64,000 nt of DNA from Pyxicephalus adspersus (taxonomy: Eukaryota; Chordata; Amphibia; Anura; Pyxicephalidae): positions 64,248,825-64,312,824 of the forward strand of contig NC_092860.1 in NCBI RefSeq assembly GCF_032062135.1, in the 5' to 3' direction. The notes below the pieces were generated by a model, which had not been told where the DNA came from, did no database searches, and was given only the letters and a program-made list of their open reading frames with translations. Positions 45,873-64,000 of this stretch are shown in pieces (positions within the stretch are counted from its first letter, which is position 1; every line of letters starts with the position of its first letter). The translations under genes and the position numbers were made by a program.

Positions 45873-47124
45873 GGGTCACCTCATGTTAAAAATGGTTGAG
45901 AGGCTCCTGTAGATAATAAACACATATGCTGGTCCACTGGTCCTTGTAAACCAGCTTTGCCTTGCTTGAAGAGAAATTCCCAGCAATTATTTTTTCCATA
46001 GTCCCATCTTGGAGTTAGAAACCTTCCTGATATTCACAGCTGGACATATAAAGCATTGCATGTTGTAGTCTGTGCTGAAGCCTCCTGAGATGCAGGACAT
46101 TGATTTCTCAGGAGGTTTTAGACAGCTAATGTCATCTTAATCTAGGTGAGGAATATGGAAGAAGGAGGGAAGGAGTCATATATGAGCGAAAAGACAAAAT
46201 TTGGTATAGGTTAATAATACAGGTATAGGTCAGAGGACTATCAGGTCAGTGTGATGCTGACTAGAGCATCAATCCTAATATGTATTCCAGAATAAAGTCT
46301 ACTAATTTAGGATGCAACACCTTCTTGGTGCAGGCCAAAGAACAGTGGGCAGACATAGCAGTCTCAATGAGTTGGTGACGCTATATGGGGAGGACAGATA
46401 TTATGATCAGCAAAACACAAAAGTAATTTAGGAGTAAAATGAACAGGGAGCCAGTGGCTGCAACAACCACGTTTAGCATTTACAGACTAATACAACTACA
46501 ACAGAAAAAAGTACTAAACTAAAATGTATGTCTTCAATAACAGCTTATTTAGATTTTTGCCTACTGCATTAAAGATTGCATCCTCAATGTTAACATGTGA
46601 GAGCTCAGTGCAAATGAATTAGCTGGTAACACACCAAAACTTCCAAGAAAATAGACACATGTAATCTTTTCCAAAATAGAACATGGAAGTTTTACTATTG
46701 TGGTGCGCTAAATGAGGACATTGAAAATACATGGTAAAGCAGTATGGCAACACAACGCACTTCAGAAGATAAATGTGTTTCAGCCCTTGGGGAACTAATG
46801 TCATAGTAAATAATTTACAGTACTCTCAACTGTGCAGTATTAATAACTCAAACTTCACCCACAGCTGTCAAACTAAGTCACAACACACTTCCTGCAACTA
46901 GCCTTTGCAATACACACATATTCGAGGCTCTTTGGCCTAGAAATCTACAGTTCCGTATTACAGGGTAAACAACACATTTTTACAAGTAAAGCATCCCTTT
47001 CCCCCTCCTCATTACCCCTAGCTGCAGAGATAGCTTTTTCCACATTCAGTCAAACCGTTTAGTCGCAAAGTAAGCTCCTCTGTTCCAAAAGAAACCGACT
47101 GTGTTCTATACCAAACCTTCTCAC
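45873..47124. other. no gene recognised upstream of MOB3A
   Basis: Contains a palindrome CCTCCTGAGA...TCTCAGGAGG (46080-46119). The rest is unclassified; it would be MOB3A intron 1 if the first exon near 47.2 kb is real. Confidence 0.4.
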
Positions 47125-47300
47125 CCAAGCATCTCTCTGTGAAGTTTTGAGGTGTGACTTGAAACTGCTTCCGCCCGAGCTTCCTTTTTTTTCTTTTTTA
47201 TTCTAATTGAACTCATGAGTCCTACACCTCCCCTCCAGCTCCGCCTCCCGCCTGTACTGTCATCGGATGATTTAAAATGGCAGCAGGAAGCAACGCTATT
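47125..47300 (-). promoter_or_regulatory. MOB3A: possible MOB3A promoter and non-coding first exon
   Basis: MOB3A needs an upstream 5'UTR exon. On the minus strand a GTGAGA donor-like site begins at 47124, after GC- and CpG-richer DNA containing a GGCGGGAGGCGGAG Sp1-type stretch (around 47233-47256) and a GCCATTTT YY1-like core (47274-47281). This is the only local CpG-rich patch upstream of the gene before the BTBD2 promoter. The exon assignment is inference; no transcript evidence is available here. Confidence 0.35.
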
Positions 47301-50300
47301 GATGGGTGCTTGAGCTTCTAGAAGTCTAATACAAGCAGCGGTATACATACGTTTAGAGCTACATGACTACAGTAGATATGAAATCTTGGACTGTTGAATT
47401 AAACTGTAAAGCGCCACCCACAATGGGAATTAAGGATAATGTATTTGTATCTATTTTGTTCCCCTGTTTATCCAGCCAAATTTTGTTTCGGTTTGTACAG
47501 AGGAGGGTAAAAACCGGTCAGGTTTTTTTTTTCTTTGCTGTCTGCATCATGCTAAAGAGATTTCATTTTCTGTCCTAAAGTTGGAGGAAATGAAAGGAAA
47601 TCTCTCCAAAGTGAACACAATTTTTAGCGCATAGAGAGGTCACTGAACCAGATGTTACTCTAGAGGATTTTATCTCAACTACTTCTGTGATGACAACTCA
47701 AAATGTTGGATTGTCACCAGGCCAAGAAAGAAGTGTGATAATCCCCAGCATAGATACTGGGAGCAAAATAAACTCTGCTTTTGTCTGCTTGTCCTTTGTC
47801 AGTACTTGGGCACCATAGCACAAATGATTGGATCCTCATGCTCCTTCTCCTCCCCACGTGTGCCCCATTGTACAGAGACTGAAAGAGGCTTATAACAAGT
47901 CAAATTTCAGCACTTACTCCACTTCATTTAAACAATTTACCTTCTGCACACATAAATTAACATACCTTTTATATCTCCCGGGAGTTTGGCTTTATGTTAA
48001 CCCCATTGAACTGATTTATTGAATTCATATTTTTGGCAATCAACTGACTTCATATTTAAATATAAGACAACAAGAATAGAAGTATGCAGATGTTTTTCAA
48101 ACAGGATTCGAGTAAAGTTGAGTAAGTGGTAGTGGTTAATAATGAGTAATAAAGTGTGCTGAGGACCGCAGCTGTGGAAACTGTTTTAGATTAAACGTTG
48201 CCACATTCCACCTAAAGATAGCTATACTCCCAATTAAATGAGCTCAGATTTGTTCTAGATTTCCTATCTCATAAACTGCCTAAACCTTTCCTAATCCATG
48301 CAAGATGATGAACAGACCTCAGAGTTTCTGAATAAGAAAAAAACTGAAAAGGTGACCCTAATAGCCAAAAGCCTGTAGTTCTGATACTAATATGGCTGTA
48401 AAGATGTGTGTATTGCTTGGTCCAATGTAGAGCATTGATTGGTAAACAAGAAACTCCAAGAATATATAAAATTTTGGTCTCCACATCTATGGGTGCTTCT
48501 GTGACATCCTTGATCACTGCAATCAAGGAGGCCCCAAAAAGTAGATTTTCTAAAAAAAAAACAAAAACAGAAGTGTCACAAGAGAACTTTTTTCAGTGGT
48601 ACAGGTATAGAGTCATTGTGGGCAATTACCGGTAACTATCTTTAGGAAGGCATCACATATGTATTTAGGTATTAGGACCATTTGATTCCCTGTATCAGTC
48701 ATTTTCTTATAAAAAACCTCCTGCCCACTAATCCAACCTGGGACACAAAGGTATGGGTACAAATTAACTTGAGAGCAGAACCAGCTGTTAAAAGTAAAAG
48801 CTTGAACAATGTTTGTTTTGTTTTTTACTTTTTTGGGGGTTGGTGCCTAAAGGATGCAAAATCAGCCCCTGAAATAACCTTAATTTAAACCTTTTTAAGA
48901 TCCTGTAGATGGGCCGACCATTTGCTTCTTTAGCCATTCTTTAAAGATTGGGTAAATTGCATAAAAGCATTTGCCAGCAAAAAACACAGTATCATGTGTT
49001 CTACTCTCTAGTGAGGAATTATCGAACTTCTGAGTTTAAAAAAAAAAACGTTGGTGAACACATATCTGTGAAAGTACAGCGTGTGCCATTTTCAAATGTG
49101 TTTAATCCTGCTATGAGGGTCTGCAGAGTAGCTTTGATCATACTGTCAATAACTTTCCGATGACTAAATCTATCCGCTGACAAGATATCAAGTCTACATG
49201 TAGTGGCTGAGACAATTTGATACCTGTCTCTCTGAATTAGCCTTATTAGATAAAATATATATACAAATAAAAAATTATGCAAATTATCAATATCTATTAT
49301 TAATTAATAATAATCTGCAAATTGTTGACCAGAACAACAACCAGTTGATCGAAAGATGTATCGACTTTAATACAAATCACACAGAACACAAAAATGTAGG
49401 GGCATACTTGGATTTTCTGAAAACAAATGCAACATTACTTTGCTCCATAAGGAAAATGTTTTTCAGCAAGAAATAAGGGTGCTGTGACAGTATGTGTTTC
49501 AGAACATAGTACTTGTTTCAAAAGATCAGAGGGGCCATATCATCTACTGACAGATTGTTATAGCAGCTAAAAATTCCAAGGACTGGGACAGGTACTTGAT
49601 TTTTGCAAATTTAACCAATAAACTTAAATGGAACAATTTAAAAAAGAGTTACTGCAGATGACTGGCAAGTCTACACAAGGTAGGAGACTTTATGCTCTTG
49701 CCTACAAGAGTGCTGAGTCAACAAGTCACTGCTGTGCAAAATGTTTCAGGTTAAATGTTGTTTCACCTATAATATATCTATACTCCTGAATAAATGCACT
49801 CAACTTGTTCCACGTTTGGCAGATTTCTCACCTTGCATTAAGTTATCTTGGATGATGAAAGGATTTTTGGTCATATCTTTTTTGGCCAAGGCTCCTGGGG
49901 TTTTCTCTACTATCACCACTGCTCAGCAAGGCTTTGGCTTATGGTATAGGTGCTGGAATGGAAAGAAGTATGTTAAGCTGTCCTCAGACTGAAGTAACTT
50001 CATCAGCCTTTACTGGCATTCATTGGGCGTCACACTGTTCTGGGACTTGCCTCTAGTGTTAAAACTACCTAGTGGCACCCTTTTAAAACCAATGAAAGTC
50101 TGTAGTCTGTGGAATATAATGATTTCTTGGATTTTCAAGCTTTCTTTGTAGCAGTTACCTCAAAGAGAAGGGTATCAGAAATCATGGCATTGGGGCTTTA
50201 AGTGCCCTTCTTTATTGTTAACCCAGCGGGTGTGTTTCTTAAACTTGCTGTTGGAGTCAAGTCCTACCACATAATAATATGATTGGTCCCACCAGATACA

Positions 50301-51170
50301 GGTACATGTCTTGGATGATGCTACAGGACCACATTAAAGTTATGAAAATTTTTAACCCAAGGGAAATGAGAAAAAAAGCAGCTATTTCTAAAGGTCTTTG
50401 CTGAAAAAAGGTAGCCAACTGTGGCAAATAAAGTTGCGTGAATTAGATGCTTGCAAAAATATGAGTGCACATTAGTACATTGGCTTGGCAACAGTTGTGG
50501 TTTTCGGATGAAGATGTTTAGCTTTGTACTTGAAAAAGTCACTTCTAAAGCAAGGTTTCCTCCCTGTGATTAGCTGTGATTTGCACACATTTTTTTTCTG
50601 GGGGTTAGTGGAGTGAGGAGAGCAGAAGGTGTTTGGGGCTCTGGGACTTCAAAAACTATTCTTCAGCGCATGTAATTTATACATTTTACAACCATTAAAT
50701 GGCTAACTAGTTCATCTTGTAAGCAGACATCTAAGAGGAGTCAGTCCAAGATACTGCAGGACGTGGCTTTATTTCCATGGGATCATTTTTAAAGCTATGG
50801 AGTCTTGTGGCTGTTATTCCTGGTTTGATTCCCTAGATTAATTCCCATGTTACACCTAAATGTTTGTACATGATCACAAATTAAAATTTAGAAAAAAAAT
50901 TTAAAAATACCACATGGCTTGAGCTGATGAGATATGATTCTCAGAGTATGAGATTATTAAGATATTAATTAAATTAAATTTATATTGGGTTGTTACCAAT
51001 GTGTAATTTTAATTTGTAATTGGTGTTGGTTCTTGCCTTTGCTCAACATGAATTGTGTGAGCCCCCTCTATGTTGCTTATAATGATCAAGATAAGTGGAT
51101 AGGAGAGAAAGAAAGAGGTTTGAGGCCCCAATTATTGGTGCAAAAAAATTGAATTGTGTATTTTTCTATT
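47301..51170. other. intergenic DNA between MOB3A and BTBD2; no gene recognised
   Basis: AT-rich; frames are 60-87 codons and none shows a domain. Stretches at 48190-48310 and 49750-49860 look like diverged copies of one another (CTATACTCC...AAATG..CTCA..TTGTTC.A). No exon of a third gene could be recognised. Confidence 0.45.
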
Positions 51171-52666
51171 CAAAATTGGTACATTTTTATTGTAATAATA
51201 ATATTAATAATTATACAATATTGGTTTTATATCATATGTCCTGTGTCCTGTTACAGTAAGAGGGTTTGGCTATTTCTCCTAGACATAAACCTTTCTGTAT
51301 CAACGATGGTTAGTTGCATATAATAAGAACGGTTAAGGTCACGTAATTCCCGACGCGTTTTGCCAACTTAGCTTCCTCAGGGGTGTTAATTATCACAATT
51401 ATCTAAATAAATAAGCATACATAACAAGAAAAGTAAATAAGGAAATCGGTTCTTTACAACGGTAATAATATAAGTACATGTATAACCAAGGTGTATGTGT
51501 GCAATGTAGATAATCTTTGAACATTTTCCAATAGTACATATGAAGACAAAGTATATGATCCGTTTCATATTATCATAAAATACATAAATTATGGTTGGTT
51601 TTTTTGGTCACAGTGGTTTATATTTATAGAGTAATACTGTAGCTAGGTATAAAGTGTGTATAATATATAAATATATATATATATGTTTTATATAAAGTTA
51701 ACACTTTATATACTGTATTGTGGAGGAGTTGATGTGGAAATGAATCCAGTAGATATGGAAATGTTATGGAGATAAATCTGGTAGTGTGGAAGTAAGTCCA
51801 GGGGAAAGTGTAGAAGGCTGGTGTCCCCAGAGATTCGGCTGTGTATACCTTGTAGTGTAAGTATTAGGTTATTAATAACTTGGGAGGGGTAAGAACATGG
51901 AAGTTCGGAAAATAACATGGTATACACTTACCATTTGTAGTATATGGGCAGAGTATAAGAATATTAACGTAGAGGGTCACTCAGTTCTATGAACCAATTT
52001 TCATCTATAAAGTAAGTTTGTAGGTAAAAATAAGTCGTAGCATACCGGTAAATTAATGTAGGGTGATTATGGTATAAACTCCAATTGCAAGTCTTACCTA
52101 AACTTGCCAAGGTAAAGACATCTTGTTCTCAGAACTATATTATTATTGATTCTAGATCATGAGAAGGGTACCTACAGGTAGAATGGTACCATAAGAATAC
52201 AATGAGGGTCATAGGTGCAATTATGTAATAGTAAATACTGGGAAGGTTTAGTTACCTTAGTAGTTATCCTTGGGTAGAGAGGATATGTGTAGGAATACCT
52301 AAAGGTAGAGATCAAAGAAAGGGATGTGAATCCTGCTGAAAGTAAAGGCATAGCTGATGGTGGAACCAAATAAAACTGGAGGTGTGTAATTTACCTTGGG
52401 TGGAGGAAGGCATGAAGTATGTAGTCCAATGGTGATGACCAGCAGTGTAAAGGGAGAGAGAGAAGGAAGCCTGCCATAAATGTTTGTTTGGGGCGGGGTT
52501 GTATGGAGTGCGGATAGCATGCAGACTCCATACAGAGCAGGGACATGGAGATATCCAGATGATGCTCAGGCTCTGTATGGAGCAGGAGCAGGAGCAGGAG
52601 CAAAGGGAGAGGAGTGGGCGTGGCCTGTGCAGCTGCCCCTGAAATCAAGAAAGAAAAATATAGTTC
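51171..52666. repeat. unclassified repeat with GACGCGTTTTGCC motif
   Basis: CCGACGCGTTTTGCCAAC followed by AGCTTCCTCAGGGGTG at 51351-51386 parallels 22178-22213. Further on are repeated GGAAATG/GTAGATATGG scraps (51730-51790) and a GGAGCA hexanucleotide run (52580-52600) ending in GGGCGTGGCCTG. Family not known to me. Confidence 0.45.
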
Positions 52667-53159
52667 CTATTTAATGTACAGTGCTGCATAATATGTTGAA
52701 TTCAATTTTGTATGCTACTGTTACAGAAGTAACTTTTTGTCAGGTAAATCATTGCAGGACAGGATATGAGGCTAAATTTCTCTAATGTAGCCCAGGATAG
52801 CACTAGAAAACTAACAGGGATTGCAGCCCTTTCCAGCTCTATCCTACACCTTCAAATTTCAGATTTTAAATAGAAGGGGCAAAAAGTAAATATGGTGTGC
52901 ACAAATGAGAAAAGTTTGTGTGCTTTTATTGGTTACATTGGAAATCTTTGGATATGTAACAAGAAGGAAATTAATAATAAATAATATTGGGGTTCAGTGC
53001 AGTTCAAACATCATTTTAATATTTTACAGGCTAGAGACTATAAATTGAATGCGTGCATTACAGATGGTTTATCTACGGACAAATTAAAACATTGACACTT
53101 ATTACTGCTTTGACAGTCAATGCTGCATAATGAAGAGTAATCGTGAGAAGTTTGTTATT
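52667..53159. other. upstream flank of BTBD2
   Basis: A 34-bp L2-like tail scrap (52667-52700) then unclassified AT-rich DNA up to the promoter. No gene. Confidence 0.4.
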
Positions 53160-53489
53160 AGCACCAATCAGAGAGCCCTGACCTTGGACATGTGATCCAA
53201 GATGGAACCTGGAAGACTAACAGGAACTAAACCAAGAGGCTGCAGTTTTGGAGATCTACGCCGCTACTTGACTCGCCAATCAACAGGCCAGACCATTTAC
53301 ATCTTGCGTAGTCAAGGTCACAAGTTCCACCCATACACTATTTTATGCCTGAGCTTGTCCTGTCACCATAGCGCTTAGGGCCACACCGCCCCATGCGGCG
53401 CTGCTACCAGGTTTTATTTGTTGACTGCTATTGGGAACTTCCAAGTATAACCGCCTCCTGCCGCCCACAATAGCCTTCCCCTATCCAAG

Positions 53490-53497
<8 letters not shown>
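53160..53497 (+). promoter_or_regulatory. BTBD2: BTBD2 promoter region
   Basis: GC-richer DNA just upstream of the BTBD2 ATG. Visible motifs: CCAAT at 53164-53168 and 53276-53280, inverted CCAAT at 53430-53434, and two oestrogen-related-receptor type half sites (TCCAAGGTCA on the minus strand at 53179-53188; TCAAGGTCA at 53312-53320). The initiator codon sits inside CCAAGATGGCGGC (53485-53497), the YY1 consensus often found at vertebrate start sites. The motifs are read directly; their use is inference. Confidence 0.55.

Positions 53498-64000
<10,503 letters not shown>

Noticed and set aside
47121..47348. 75-codon minus frame as a small protein
   Set aside because: It lies in the likely 5'UTR/promoter of MOB3A, has a poly-Lys low-complexity stretch and no conserved features.
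41700..53400. MKNK2 exons between MOB3A and BTBD2, as in human
   Set aside because: No frame with protein kinase motifs was seen in either strand; only short frames and repeats.

Overview
This window is vertebrate nuclear DNA, most likely from an anuran amphibian and probably a ranoid frog. The evidence is two split host genes with consensus splice sites and vertebrate-level protein similarity, together with a repeat mix of L1, CR1/L2, Gypsy, hAT, Tc1/mariner and many TTAA-flanked MITEs that I associate with frog genomes. There is no bacterial-style operon, CRISPR array or prophage. The species assignment is inference.

Host genes. Only two are supported. MOB3A lies on the minus strand. Its coding sequence is split into three exons (41657-41240, 36547-36345, 35104-35075) that join to a 651-nt frame of 216 codons plus stop. 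There is a 5'UTR extension to 41739 and a possible non-coding first exon near 47.2 kb. BTBD2 lies on the plus strand and runs off the right edge. Its first three coding exons (53490-53848, 61745-61864, 63255-63411) add up to exactly 212 codons and carry most of the BTB domain. The two genes are head to head, with about 6 kb between their putative promoters.

Layout. 0-7.2 kb: a minus-strand Gypsy LTR retrotransposon with LTRs, polypurine tract, gag, protease and part of RT/RNase H. It is broken by deletions and by a 2.6-kb hAT-like insertion with an exact 8-bp target duplication; inside that insertion are a TTAA element, a TAGA microsatellite and a short 28S-rRNA-like segment. 7.2-13.4 kb: mostly unclassified AT-rich DNA with MITEs, a CR1-like tail and a small L1 RT scrap. 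13.4-16.4 kb: plus-strand L1 ORF1 carrying two separate insertions. 16.6-21.6 kb: a minus-strand L1. 23.4-33.4 kb: a plus-strand L1 opened by at least three insertions, one of them an almost complete hAT element with a 535-codon transposase frame. 33.5-53.4 kb: MOB3A and its intronic and upstream repeats. 53.4-64 kb: BTBD2 and its repeat-filled introns, with CR1-like, Tc1/mariner and hAT MITE copies.

The two genes do not form a pathway visible in the sequence: MOB3A is a MOB-family kinase adaptor and BTBD2 a BTB/POZ protein. Everything else is mobile DNA in several layers of nesting. The most unusual item is the 28S-rRNA-like segment at about 5.52-5.65 kb, which could be the head of an rRNA-derived SINE or a captured rDNA fragment.
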